The notes beneath the pieces were generated by a model. It worked only from the letters and a program-made list of their open reading frames with translations, was not told where the DNA came from and did not search any database. Made by a program: the position numbers and the translations under genes. This document shows positions 21,507-32,914 of a stretch of 64,000 bases of DNA, one piece after another. Source of the DNA: Artemia franciscana (lineage: Eukaryota > Arthropoda > Branchiopoda > Anostraca > Artemiidae); NCBI RefSeq assembly GCF_032884065.1, contig NW_027062869.1, positions 1 through 64,000 on the forward strand, given 5' to 3'. How positions within the stretch are numbered: the stretch's first letter is position 1; every line of letters begins with the position of its first letter.

Positions 21507-22544
21507 TTGTACTTCATCAGTGATAGAAATTCTGAATTGAATGCACGTTGCGAAATTTCTCCCAACGTTGAAAGGACAATCGTTTCCCAATTGCAACATC
21601 TTTTCCACGAAAATAATAATTTAGTGCGTCTGTTCAAAACAGCCATCGATTTGATGCCTACTGATACGCATAAAATTGTTATTTCCGCTGACAAAACGCC
21701 TCCTGGTTAACATGTGCGTAGATACAATGCTCCAACTATCGACGAAGTGGCAATCGTTATGGTCGGTGATCAGTTTTTACCTCGAGATAGTATTCTTCAT
21801 AAGCGAAACGCTCAGTTGTTAACAACTGCTGAAACTCATCGATGCTACGATGCTCTACAATATCCTATCATTTTTTGGGATGGAGCCGATGGCTATCACT
21901 TTAATATTAAATTGATGAATCCAGCCACTAACAAAGAAATGAATAAGAAATGCAGTGCAATGCATTATTATTCCTATAGACTAATGATTCGGCAGGATGA
22001 AGAAAATTATATTTTAAAATGCCGTCAATTGTTTCACCAATACGTCGTTGATATGTATGCTAAAACTGAATCAGAATGTTTGCTATATATCCGCCTGAAT
22101 CAGACCAAGCTCCGCTCTGAACAATACATTCATTTGCGAGATGCAGTTGTAAATGACGGTAATACCACAAACGTTGGAAGATTAACGATTTTACCTTCGT
22201 CATATGCTGGCAGTCCCCGTCATATGCAAGAATATGCTCAAGATGCTATTGCGTATGTTCGTCTCTATGGTCGTCCAGATTTATTTACTACATTTACATG
22301 TAATCAATCTTGGGACGAGATACAGCAGCTTTTACTTCAAGGACAATCGGCGGTTCATAGACATGACATTACGGCCCGTGTCTTCCGGCAAAAGTTGAAA
22401 TCACTGATAAACTACATAGTAAAACTTGAAGTGTTTGGGTCAGTGCGATGCTGGATGTACTCAGTGGAATGGCAAAAACGAGGTTTGCCACACGCACATA
22501 TACTAATCTGGCTACATAAAAAAAATTACTTCGAACGAAATTGA
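21507..22544 (+). pseudogene. Helitron Rep domain with HUH motif
   Basis: The frame resumes at FISDRNSELNARCEISP and runs through VSQLQHLFHENNNLVRLFKT to a single TAA at 21711-21713 (PPG, stop, HV), a CAA-to-TAA change judging from the minus-strand copy. It then continues through RRYNAPTIDEVAIVMVGDQF, PIIFWDGADGYHF, GRPDLFTTFTCNQSWDEI and WMYSVEWQKRGLPHAHILIW. PHAH is the HUH metal-binding motif of the rolling-circle nuclease. An extra base in an A run near 22530 ends the frame. The two catalytic tyrosines normally lie downstream and are deleted. Confidence 0.92.
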
Positions 22545-22548
22545 TGAT

Positions 22549-22869
22549 GTGATTTCCGCTGAAATACCTGATGAAAATGTCTATAAGGGGTTACATGATA
22601 TTATTGTAAAAAATATGATACACGGACCTTGCGGTGCACTGAACGAAAATTCACCATGCATGGCCAAAGGAAGGTGCACAAAGCAATATCCTCGACTTTT
22701 AGTATCCAACACAATTACCGGCAATGATGGTTACCCACAACATAGAAGAAGATCTACTGAAGATGTCGGTAAAACATTCAATTCGGAAAAAAAATTTCCG
22801 ATACATGAACGTAGTCCAGCTGTTGTTCACTTAGCGGTACATTTACAGAATGGTCAATCATTAGAATAA
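22549..22869 (+). pseudogene. Helitron Rep C-terminal piece fused to last helicase codons
   Basis: In the shifted frame: DVISAEIPDENVYKGLHDI, NMIHGPCGALNENSPCMAKG, CTKQYPRLL and ITGNDGYPQHRRRS, all conserved Helitron Rep text. After NSEKK the sequence jumps to FPIHERSPAVVHLAVHLQNG, a segment that normally lies after Rep, and then at once to QSLE and a stop. The intervening tyrosine motif and the complete helicase ATPase are missing. Confidence 0.88.
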
Positions 22870-23104
22870 TGAGGTATAGATCTGAATACACATTGTTTTT
22901 CCCATGGACAATTATATGGTGCATGTTCAAGAGTCGGTAAACCTGACAATCAATTTATATGCACAGACAATGGGACAGCCAAGAATGTTGTATATTCGCA
23001 AGTTTTACGTAGTTAAAAATATATATATATCTATCTATATTCACAGGTGGGACACAGGGACACAGCTACAATGGCGCGTAACTAATATGGCACGTAACGA
23101 CTTC

Positions 23105-23265
<161 letters not shown>

Positions 23266-23791
23266 TTTTCACATTGTATGTGCGTCTTTTTTTAATTTGG
23301 ATTCCACTCTTCGAAGTGTTTCTTCAAAATCAACTCATGCTTACGTGCGAAACTGCAACCCATATTTCCCCGTCTTGTTTTCTAAAGGGAACACAGGGCT
23401 CGTTCTATGTATGAAGGACCGACGAATTTGGTTTTAATACCGTGTCTTCAAGCTCTGTGTCTCGTTAGTCGTCCGTCTTATACTTGTTTTAAGAGCAACA
23501 CGGACTACGAACAAGACGAGGGCTCAAAAATTTTCTCGGCCACCCTGATCCTTAAGATGTTCTGAGGAAGCTGCACAAATGTTTCATTAGCCTGCCATTC
23601 TAAATGTACCATATGTGCTTTAAAAACGGGAAAGAATTGAGGACGCGTAACAGGTACGATAGTTCCGAGGTTTTTGACCCACCTTTCCCCTCCCAACATT
23701 TGAAAATCGATGGATTTCTAAAAGTTCAGTATTTTCCAGTATGTTTTGCATAGTTCAGCAAAGTTTTTTTTTTTTTTTTCGTCTCCTACAG

Positions 23792-23903
23792 AGAAGAACC
23801 AATTCCTACACATGTAGCTATTGACAAACCATTAGTTGGAATGATCAATATCCTGAGACCTGAAATGGTCTTTATTGGCCCTGGTTTGTCTAACTTTTTA
23901 TAA
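23792..23903 (+). other. Candidate exon, plus strand, unrecognised
   Basis: A long T tract and TCTCCTACAG form an excellent splice acceptor ending at 23791. The open frame behind it starts EEPIPTHVAIDKPLVGMINI and ends NFL, stop at 23901-23903. I recognise no family. It lies antisense to the PCGF intron and stops four bases before that gene's splice donor. It may be a terminal exon of another gene or a chance acceptor. Confidence 0.25.
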
Positions 23904-23907
23904 ATAC

Positions 23908-24011
23908 CTGTTTCTGGATGTTTTGAATAGAACTCTTTCCGGAATGCCATTTCCGATCGGAATAATTCAGGTACAAGTTTGTAGACCAAATCTTGGCGCG
24001 TCCGATCTGGC
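23908..24011 (-). CDS. PCGF: Polycomb group RING finger (PCGF) protein, internal exon
   Basis: On the minus strand a 104-nt exon runs from an acceptor (CTTTTCTGTTTTAAG) to a donor (GAAACAG then GTATTT), phase 2 in and phase 1 out. It encodes PDRTRQDLVYKLVPELFRSE followed by MAFRKEFYSKHPET. The pattern R-x-D-x-T-x-Q-D-(I/L)-V-Y-K-L-V-P-x-L, then EM and a charged stretch with FY and HP, matches the region just after the RING finger in Bmi1/Mel18 and other PCGF proteins, which are PRC1 subunits in the nucleus. The RING and RAWUL exons were not found here. The exon is short, but the motif is distinctive. Confidence 0.75.
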
Positions 24012-24019
24012 CTTAAAAC

Positions 24020-25390
24020 AGAAAAGATATAAATTGCATAAAAATAAAAAGATCATAAAACTAAAATAAAGTACAGGAACAATTGAAATCGTAACAGAAT
24101 CAAAATAGAGTGAAACTAGACGGGTAAAGACGTTACAAAACGATACATATTTTGTAGTAACTAAAACTGAGGGTTAGTTGGCAAAGATATATTTTTTAAT
24201 ACTTTCAGTTTTCACAACAGTTTGTGTTAGGACACCAGAAAAACGGCTTACATAGCTACAAGCTTGAATAAATTTCATTAGTAATATATTGTTGGTTTTC
24301 AGGTATTTAGCACAAATAAATTTCCACATTGATAAATTAAATTTTTCCAAGAAACTAACTGTGGCTCCGATAATCACCCTTCGGGAAAAAAGTATATATT
24401 TCTTTTACAGTATAGGATGGCAACAAACAGTAGGCTACTCTCAGACATGACAACTTACATGAGCCTATTTACTTTTTCAAAAAAACTTGAGATTTTTGCG
24501 AGTTTTACGATTTACGATTCAACAGTTTCTTATGTTTTATAATTCACCGACTTGTGGCTTTTCGTTTGCACTTGCCATTCACTCATGAAATACATTAGGC
24601 AATATAAAGAAGACTCGAATAAAAGTAGCTCAGGTGATGATAGTTGCCAATTCGTAAAAAAAAATGCTTAGATTGTTTGAAGATTTAAGCTTGGTTTGAC
24701 AAACCACATTTCAAACAGGTTTAAGTTATTGCAAAGCTGAGATCAAATGAGATTAGCCCAAATCAAAAAGATGAGCTTCAAGATTATTAAATCTAAACTT
24801 CAATACAAATTAAAAACAAAAAAAATGAGTTCTTGTAAAGCTGCATATTCGCAATTTTTTCCAAGTTCTTAAAATAGATTTTACCTACGTATAAATATTA
24901 GGAGACGGTCTTTACGAAAACGACTAAAAGGGGAGAGTAAAAAATCAAAAAATCTTGTTGGATTCAGCCGATAGCTCCTCAGACAAGTCGTCAATCCACA
25001 AATTCAGACGTACGTCTTCGCTAAGTTGACTGAAAATTGTTGCTAACAAAGTAATTTGTGATTAGCTATGGTTAACAATACTGAAATAAAATCCAATTTT
25101 CTTTATCCCTCAATGTTTATGCTGTGTATATGCAGACAAAAAAAGGTCACTTTGGACCCTTGTACTTGCCCAGGAAAATATTTAATTATTCTTTCAGTTG
25201 AAATGTGTTTTGTTTTAACAATAGCTCAATTTTTCATCATTTCGTATAAGCTTGTCCCCCAAAATTTTGGCTTTTTAGCTTATATAATCGAGCATAAAAT
25301 CAGTTTCCATGTTTCAATGAACAAAATATATTAATGAATATTAGATGTATAAAAACTGTCCGCACGTAATAAATAGCAATACGAGGAATG
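24020..25390. other. No gene recognised
   Basis: AT-rich sequence without repeats I can relate to other parts of the window; it is probably PCGF intron, given the exon at its left edge. A minus-strand frame at 23505-23699 and a plus-strand frame at 25068-25334 were considered and not called. Confidence 0.5.
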
Positions 25391-25394
25391 TTCA

Positions 25395-25805
25395 ATTAAA
25401 TCAAAAGACACTGCGTGCATCCTGGTTTTCAAAAGGGGGTGTTTTTAAAATCTCAGGCACGGCTAAAAACTTATAAATTCATGAAAAAAGGTAGCAGGAA
25501 GACTATAGGAGAAGTCTCAAAAATTATGGGGTTTTCAAAATTTTCATGATCAGACATTCTGATCGATCGCTCCCCCTTAGAAATCATGTTCATTACGTAG
25601 CAATTGCCAAGTGTGGCGTAGCTATACCAAGCGTTTTTTGGAGAGTATCCCAAGCGTAATAGTACCAACCATGGCGGAACTGCGCGGCACACATGGCGTT
25701 CCAAAACTTACACGAAGTATCAGGAAGTGCCCTCTCAAGACATTTCTTCCTGGGGCAAAATTCTACATCTTTTGTGAGCGATTATAACCATGTTTTTTAT
25801 GACGG
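25395..25805 (+). repeat. Family B dispersed repeat, copy 1
   Basis: The sequence from TCAAAAGACACTGCGTGCAT to GTGAGCGATTATAACCATG matches 26190-26608 along its length with many substitutions (GGTTTTCAAAAG, GGTAGCAGGAAGACTATAGG, AGCGTTTTTTGGAGAGTAT, GACATTTCTTCCTGGG). It is non-coding as far as I can see. Confidence 0.65.
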
Positions 25806-26189
25806 TTGTGTCGACTGTGTCGTAGCAACTCCAGATATCCACTACGAACTAAAATGAATAGAGACAAATCATAGGTAGCACCCGCCTAGGCAAAGGATGG
25901 TATAACTTCAATATGCTTTTTTTAATTATTTTTATTTCACAAGGCCATTGTGTATAGAGGTTGTCATAGAAACATCGCAGTGCCTCCATTCGATTAAATA
26001 TTGGAAGTTCTAGTGAACTTTTAAGATTTAAAAGATAGTAAACGGAGACCATCCACTCCCAACGCCCTTCTTAGATGACTATCACCCCTCGACTGCCCAA
26101 AAGTCAAAATTTTCAGATAGCCATTTTATTCAAAATAGTCCAAATGTACAATAACTTTGCACATATAATAAACAAGAAGGGTGATCTAC

Positions 26190-26608
26190 TTAATCAAAAA
26201 ACACTGTCTGCATTCTGGTTTTCAAAAGCAGGTGTTTTTAAAATCTTAGGTACACCTAGAAGCTTATAAAATAATTAAAAAAGGTAGCAAGAAGACTATA
26301 GAAGAAGTTTTAGAAATGCGGGGACTTCAAAGTTTTGATGAGCAAACATTCCAATGGGTCGCTCTCTCTCAGAAATCCTGTACATTACGTTGAGCGTGCG
26401 AAGTGTAGCGTAGCTATAACAAGCGTTTTGGGGAGTATGTCAAGGGTAGAAAAACAGTGCTAACCGTGGCAGCACTGAACGGCACACACGACATTTTGAG
26501 ATCTAACACCAGGTGGAAGGAAGTTAGTGCCCTCCCGAGACATTTCGTCCTGGGACACAATACTGTATCATTTATGAGCGATTACACCCATCTTTTTTTG
26601 TGATTAAA
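26190..26608 (+). repeat. Family B dispersed repeat, copy 2
   Basis: Second direct copy, ending GAGCGATTACACCCATCTTT. A family A element starts immediately afterwards. The same family B end (34480-34508) also abuts family A sequence. Confidence 0.65.
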
Positions 26609-28306
26609 TATAAAAAAAAAAATAAAAAAATTAACGGGAAGTAAGGAGCGACATTAAAACTTAAAACCAGCAGAAATTACTTCGTATATGAAAGGGCTGC
26701 TTCCTCCGCTCTTTACGCTAAAGTTTGACTCTTTCTCTTATTTCTACTTTTTAAAACAGTAAAACACCTTTAGCGTAAAGAGCGGGGCGTTGATGAGGAA
26801 GCAGTCCCTTTCATATACGAAGTAATTTCTGTTCGTTTTAAGTTTTAATGTCACTCCTGGGTCTGCTTCCCGTTAAAAAAAAAAAAAAAAACTTTTTTTT
26901 TATTTAATTTCTGAACGTTTTTGAATTAATGCATGTTTTGATTTTGTCTCTCCACAGATGAAATATTAAAACAAAATTTGCATATTTATTTTTTTTGGCT
27001 AACTGGGTTTCTCGTAGTTTTGATCGAGTTATTTTGAGAAAAAAAGAGTGGGGGAGGACGCCTAGTTGCCCTCTGATTTTTTGGTTACTTAAAAAGACAA
27101 ATAGAACTTTTAATTTTCTACGAATATTTATTAGTAAAAGATATACGTAACTTACAAATTAGCTTACGTAACGAACTTCTGTATTCTCATGTTTTTATTA
27201 CGTATATGAAGGGATTCACCCCCTCGTCAGTACCTCGCTCTTTACACTAAAGCTTAAATCTTGTCTCAATTTCTTAAGAATGACCCCTGGATCACAAAGC
27301 CGTAGAATAAATAGTTAAAATTACTAAAAATGCTTTAGCGTAAAGAGCGATGTATGAGGAGGAGGTGAGCCGATCATACACGTAATAATTTCTGTTCGTT
27401 TTAAGTTTTAATGCTTCTCCTTACTTTCAGTTGAAAAAACTTTTTCATATTTATTTTTTCATTCTTTTTTTTTAAATTGTGCTAGAAAATCCTGCTCTCC
27501 CTTCATGAAACTTTTCTTCCCCCATGACAAATTCCTCCAAGAAAAGTTTCCCCAACATATCCCCCTTTTCCCACCCCCACCCCCCAACCTAAAAATCCCC
27601 CAGAAAACGTCTGTGCTCTTCCAAATAACCATTACTATATGTAAGCACTGGTCAAAGTTTGTAATTTGTGGCCCCTCCCACGGGAACTGTGGGGGAGTAA
27701 GTTGTCCCCAAAAACATAGTTATAAGGTTTTTCGACTACGTTGAATAAAATGGCTATCTCAGAATTTTGATTCGTGGACTTTAGGAAAATAATTAGCGTG
27801 GGAGGGGGCCTAGGTGCCCTCCAATTTTTTTGTCACTTAAAAAGGGCACTATAACTTTTCATATCCGTCAGAATGAGTCCTCTCGCAAGAATTTCGGACC
27901 ACTGGGTCGATACGATCACCCCTGGGAAAAAAAAAAATAAATAAACACGCATCCGTGATCTGCCTTCTGGCAAAAAAATACTAAATTCCACATTTTTGTA
28001 GATAGGAGCTTGAAACTTCTACAATAGGGTCCTCTGATATGCTGAATGTGATGGTGTGATTTTCGTTAAGATTCTATAGCTTTTAGGGGTTGTTTCCCCC
28101 TATTTTCTAAATTAAGGCAAATTTTCTCAGGCTCGTAACAGTTGATGGGTAAGATTAAACTTGATAAAATTTCTATATTTAAAATCAGCATTAAAACGCG
28201 ATTCTTTTATTGTAGCTATTGGTATCAAAATTCCATGTTTTTAGAGTTTTGGTTACCATTGAGCCGGGTCGCTCCTTACTACAGTTCGTTACCACGAACT
28301 GTTTGA
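26609..28306 (+). mobile_element. Family A element, copy 3
   Basis: Complete from GGAAGTAAGGAGCGACATTA near its left end to GAACTGTTTGA at 28306. The large palindrome (26634-26875) uses the words TTCGTATATG and GCTGCTTCCTC in both arms, a subfamily shared with copy 4. Its left stretch is A-rich (AAAAAAATAAAAAAATTAAC). Confidence 0.8.
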
Positions 28307-28427
28307 CTATTAAACAGTTTGTGGTAACATGAACTATAGCCTAAATAAGTAGCGACACGGCTCAATAGTAACTAAAACGCTAAAAACCAGAATTTTGATA
28401 TCAATATATATCCACTATTATACTGAA
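28307..28427 (-). mobile_element. Family A terminal fragment
   Basis: ATTAAACAGTTTGTGGTAAC begins a short reverse-oriented terminal piece with GTAGCGACACGGCTCAATAG, cut off after about 110 bp. A close relative lies at 34509-34620. Confidence 0.7.
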
Positions 28428-28767
28428 TCAAACAGTTCGTGGTAACGAAGTGTAGTAAGGAGCGACCCGGCTCAATAGTAACCGAAACTCTAAAAAATAG
28501 AATTTTGATACCAATAGTTACATCAAAAACATTGCATTTTAATGCTGATTTTAAATATATAACTTTCATCAAGATTAGTCTTACCCATCAAAAGTTACGA
28601 GCCTGAGAAAATTTGCCTCATTTTAGAAAACAGGGAAAACACCCCCTGAAAGTCATACAATCTTAACGAAAATTACACCATCAGATTCAGCATATCAGAG
28701 AACCTTTTTGTAGAAATTTCAAGCTCATATCTACAAAAAGGTGGAATTTCGTATTTTTTGCCAGAAG
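28428..28767 (-). mobile_element. Family A copy X, right part (split by a LINE)
   Basis: It starts TCAAACAGTTCGTGGTAACG and follows family A in reverse to TATTTTTTGCCAGAAG. The next family A bases, ACAAATCACGG, are found at 32468, where the copy continues to about 32914. The LINE at 28768-32467 therefore lies inside this copy. Confidence 0.85.
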
Positions 28768-28844
28768 AATGAATGAATGAATGACTGTATTTAAAGCCAT
28801 TTTTCAGGCCGTATACATACATATATAACAACAAACAAACTAAA

Positions 28845-29540
28845 TTATATAACAATCGACTTTCGAATAACAAGACCCTTCCGGACAAAATTTGCCACTG
28901 CTACTATATTTATTTTCGACGTCGACTTCAAAGTTCCAAGAAGGGGCTCACGACTATCCACCCCAAGAAAGCTCCCTCTTAGCTCATTTAGCCCCTGACA
29001 CCTGAAAAGAAAATGGTCTAGCCCATCAAGATCACCGCAAATTGGACAAGTACACCGCATTTCCGGGTGACACCTATTTTTCCAAATACTGTGAAGAGGG
29101 AGACAGTTTGCTCGCACCTGCATCCAAGAACTCAGGGATTCTTTTGGAATCCCTAATTTAAAATATAACTCTTCACCATAATTTTCTTTGCCCTTATAGT
29201 AAGAACTTAAGCTTTCCAACTGGCTAAGGTCATTCCACCATTTCTGAATTTCTTGGTCTTCCAGCCTTATTTGGATCTCTGACAGAAAGGCTTTTTGATC
29301 TGAGATTGGGCCCTCTCCTCCATTCCATGCATACGATAGACCTGTGCTGTCCAGTAGTTTTTTGACATGGAAGGGCCATGACGATTTTTGTCCCAGGGTA
29401 AGTAATTCATCATACGCTGCTCTGATAAGTCTTGAGGAGGGACATTGGAGTATTTTCAGCCAAAACTTAATTAATTGGATCCGTCTATGTTTTCTCATTG
29501 AGAAAAGTCCCAAATCTCCCTTGATGAAAAGTGTGAGTTG
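28845..29540 (-). pseudogene. LINE C-terminal domain with Cys-His cluster
   Basis: In frame: LIKFWLKILQCPSSRLIRAA, KWWNDLSQLESLSSYYKGK, YGEELYFKLGIPKESLSSWM, NCLPLHSIWKNR, CTCPICGDLDGLDHFLFRC, ending VIRKSIVI. The C-x2-C-x7-H-x4-C arrangement resembles the terminal zinc cluster of several LINE clades. It joins the upstream RT frame through a one-base shift near 29520. A related fragment lies at 39885-40215. Confidence 0.8.
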
Positions 29541-30445
29541 TGGCGTGCAGACCTAGCATTCGTTTATAATATTGTAGCTGTAGATTTTCTAATGAATTTG
29601 CCACTTCTAGGCCCCATACTTCCCCTCCATAGTGGAGGGTTGGCCTTATTTTTGAGTTGAACACGTTTTTGTGCATCTTTAAGTCACCTATTCCCGTCAA
29701 ACTACTGTTCCTGAACAGCGTTGCCATTGCTGCTTTTCCTCGATTTGCCATCTTCGAAATATGATTGCTCCATCTTCCGTTCGATGTTACATGGAATCCT
29801 AAATATATTGCCTGAGACACAACCTTCACAGCTTCACCATTCAAATTAAAACTTCCTTCATCTTTATTTCCTGTTGATTGTCTACGGCAAAAAATCATCA
29901 CCTCTGTCTTTTTTGTGTTAATTTCCAGTTTCTTTTCCTCTAAATATTCAGCTGTTAAATCTAACAGAGTTTGTAGCTCCGAATTGGATCTGGCGAACAA
30001 GGCAATATCATCGGCAAATAATAGTAATGATAATACTTTATTTCCAAGGTGTTCAACTGGCGCCCACCTTTTGTCAAGGTATTTGGCAAGATCATTTATA
30101 AAAATAGCAAAAAGTTTCGGTGATAGGGTACTACCCTGTTTTACACCTTTTACATTAAAAAAAAACTCTAGATATACCACTTCCTGATATCTTTACCACA
30201 TATCTGGTCAAACAATACATCGAGAGAAGAACCCTTAAAAAGGGTGACGGAATTCCTGTTCCTAAAAGCATTATAAACAGAATTATACGGTCAACATTGT
30301 CAAATGCTCTACTTAAATCAAGAAAAGACACGTACAACTTTCCGTTTCCCTTGCAATACTTACTAATCAATGTATTTAGAACAAACATTCGATCAGATGG
30401 TGAGTATCCTTTACGAAATAAATAAAAAAAACAAGTTTTTTTCAA
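29485..30445 (-). pseudogene. LINE reverse transcriptase, middle and end
   Basis: Blocks on the minus strand: FRKGYSPSDRMFVLNTLISK, LYVSFLDLSRAFDNVDR, GVKQGSTLSPKLFAIFINDL, LLLFADDIALFARSN, INTKKTEVMIF and IRPTLHYGGEVWGLE. The FADD box is intact, as are the LDLSRAFDNVD and QGSTLSP motifs. A slip in a T run near 30160 splits the frame. Its start at 30418 is the insertion point of family A copy 4. Confidence 0.88.
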
Positions 30446-32128
30446 CTGAAAGTAAGGAGCGATATTAAAACTTAAAACGAACAGAAATTACTTCGTATAT
30501 GAAAGGGGCTGCTTCCTCATCAGCGCCCCGCTCTTTACGCTAAAGTTTGACTCTTTCTCTCAACTCTTCTTTTTAAAACAGTAATAAACTTTAGCGTAAA
30601 GAGCGCGGCGTTGATGAGGAAGCAGCCCCTTTCATATACGAAGTAATTTCTGTTCGATTTAAGTTTTAATGTCGCTCCTTACTTTCAGTTGAAAAAACTT
30701 GTTTTTTTTATTTAATTTCTGAACGTTTTTGAATCAATGCATGTTTTAATTTTGGCTCTCCGCAGAGAAATAATTATAACAAAATTTGCATATTTTTTTT
30801 GGGGGGGGGGGGCGAAATGGCTTTCTCATAATTTTGATCAATGATTTTGAGAAAAAAGAGCGGGGGAGGAAGCCTAGTTGCCCTCCAATTTTTTGGTTAA
30901 TAAAAAAGGCAACTAGAACTTTTAATTTTTTACGAATCTTTTTATTAGTAAAAGATATACGTAACTTATAAACAAGCTTACGTAAAGAATTTTTTATTCT
31001 CATGTTTTTATTACACATATGAGAGGGTTCGCCCCCTTGTCAGTACCTCACTCTTTACACTAAATCTTAAATTTTGGCCCAATTCATTAAGAATGACCCC
31101 TGAATCACAAAAGCCGTAGAATAAATAGTTGACATTACTAAAAATACTTTAGCGTAAAGAGCGAGGTATTAGGAGGAGGTGAGCCCCTCATATGGGTAAT
31201 AATTTCTGTTCGTTTTAAGTTTTAATGCTGCTCCTTACTTCCAGCTGAAAAAACCTTTTTCATATTTATTTTTTCATTGTTTTTTTAAAATAATGCTAGT
31301 AAATCCTGCACTCCCTTCATGGAAATTTTCTTCCCTCATGACAAATTCCTCGATGGAAAGTTCCCCCAGTATATCCCCCTCTTTTCAACCCCTCCCCCTA
31401 ACCAAAAATCCTCCTGAAAACACCTGTACACTTCCCAATAACCATTACTATATGTAAGCACTGGTCAAAGTTTGTAACTTGTAGCCCCTCCCAAGGGGAC
31501 TGTGGAGGAGTAAGTCGTCCCCAAAGACATAGTTATAAGATTTTTCGACTATGCTGAATAAAATGGCTATCTCAGAATTTTGATCCGTTGAATTTGGGAA
31601 AATAATTAGCGTGGAAGGGGGCCTAGGTGCCCTCCAATTTTTTTGTTCACTTAAAAAGGGCACTAGAACTTTTCATTTCCGTTAGAATGAGCCCTCTCGC
31701 AACATTCTAGGACAACTGGGTCGATACGATCACCCCTGGAAAAAAAAAAATAATAAAAAAATAAATAAACACGCATCCGTGATCTGCCTTCTGGCAAAAA
31801 ATACAAAATTCCACATTTTTGTAGATAGGAGCTTGAAACTTTTACAGTAGGGTTCTCTGATACGCTGAATCTGATGGTGTAATTTTCGTTAAGATTCTAT
31901 GACTTTTAAGGGCTGTTTCCCCCTATTTTCTAAAATCACACAAATTTTCTCAGGCTCGTAACTTTTGGTGCGTAAGACTAAACTTGATGAAACTTGTATA
32001 TTTAAAATCAGCATTAAAATGCGATTCTTTTGATGTAGTTATTGGTATCAAAATTCCATTTTTTAGAGTTTTGGTTTCTATTGAGCCGGGTCGCTCCTTA
32101 CTACAGTTCGTTACCACGAACTGTTTGA
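30419..32128 (+). mobile_element. Family A element, copy 4, inserted in LINE RT
   Basis: A 1710-bp copy with precise ends: the LINE codons for EEQAG stop at 32129 and the codons for FRKGY resume at 30418. The right end is GAACTGTTTGA and the left end is AT-rich with AAAAACAAGTTTTTTTCAAC. No target duplication beyond a possible T or two is visible. The palindrome lies at 30440-30695 (word GCTGCTTCCTCATCA in both arms). The second palindrome is at about 31015-31225. Confidence 0.88.
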
Positions 32129-32467
32129 ACCGGCTTGCTCTTCTCTCAGAATTTGCCTCTCATCCAGCCATAATTCCAGCCTTTTGTATAAGATTTTGTC
32201 CAAAATTTTTCCAAGACAGTTTCCTAAGCTGATTGGTCGGTAATTCTCGCACAAACTTGCATCACCTTTCTTAAATAGGGGGATAACTACAGATATCTTC
32301 CAAGGATCAGGCCACTTTTTTTCTTTCATAACCAAGTTATACAACCCCAGAAGCAGATGTAATAAAATTACTTGTAGTACATTCAAAGCCTTTGCTGGAA
32401 TTCCATCTGGTCCTGGCGCAGACCCACCTCTAGTTTGTTTTATGGCATCTTCTACTTCTTCCCGCTG
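32129..32467 (-). pseudogene. LINE reverse transcriptase, N-terminal blocks
   Basis: Reads EEVEDAIKQTRGGSAPGPDG, IPAKALNVLQVI, KKWPDPWKISVVIPLFKKGD, CENYRPISLGNCLGKILDK and ILREEQAG, the first RT motifs. It is the upstream half of the RT continued at 30418. Upstream of 32467 the sequence is family A, so the LINE is 5'-truncated here. Confidence 0.88.
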
Positions 32468-32914
32468 ACAAATCACGGATGCGTGTTTATTTGTTTTTTC
32501 CCCAAGGGTAATCTTACCGACCCAGTGGTCCTAGAATGTCACAAGAGGGCTCATTCTAACGGAAATTAAAAGTTCTAGTTCTCTTTTTAAGTGACCAAAA
32601 AATTGGAGGGCCCCTAGGCCCCCTCCCACGCTCATTTTTCTCCAAAGTCACCGAATTAAAATTCTGAGATTCTGAATTCTGAGCCATTCTAGAATTCTGA
32701 GCCATTTTATTCACCATAGTCAAAAAACCTAATAACTATGTCTTTGGGGACGACTTACTCCCCCGCAGTACCCGTGGGAGGGGTTGTAAGTTACAAACTT
32801 TGACCAGTGTTTACATATAGTAATGGTTACTGGGAAGTGAACGGACATTTTCAGGGGGATTTTTGGTTTGTGAGGGAGAGTTGAGCTGGGGGGGTTACGT
32901 GGGAGGATATTTTC
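32468..32914 (-). mobile_element. Family A copy X, left part
   Basis: Continues from 28767: ACAAATCACGGATGCGTG, TCACAAGAGGGCTCATTCTA, GGAGGGCCCCTAGGCCCCCT and GACGACTTACTCCCCCGCAG, ending near GTGGGAGGATATTTTC. The palindromic end of this copy is missing. A short direct repeat (TTCTGAGCCATT) occurs at about 32680-32715. Confidence 0.8.

Larger units (their letters stand above)
28768..32467 (-). mobile_element. Non-LTR retrotransposon inserted in family A, itself interrupted
   Basis: The 3' end is the (ATTC)n tail at 28768-28785 on the minus strand; the 5' end is truncated within the RT region at 32467. It is split at 30418/32129 by family A copy 4. Gene order on the minus strand is RT, then a C-terminal domain with a CxxC...H...C cluster. 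I assign it to the non-LTR elements but not to a clade. Confidence 0.85.

Noticed and set aside
23505-23699. Minus-strand frame LPQNILRIRVAEKIF and neighbours as a host exon
   Set aside because: No splice sites and no family recognised; 64 codons can be open by chance.
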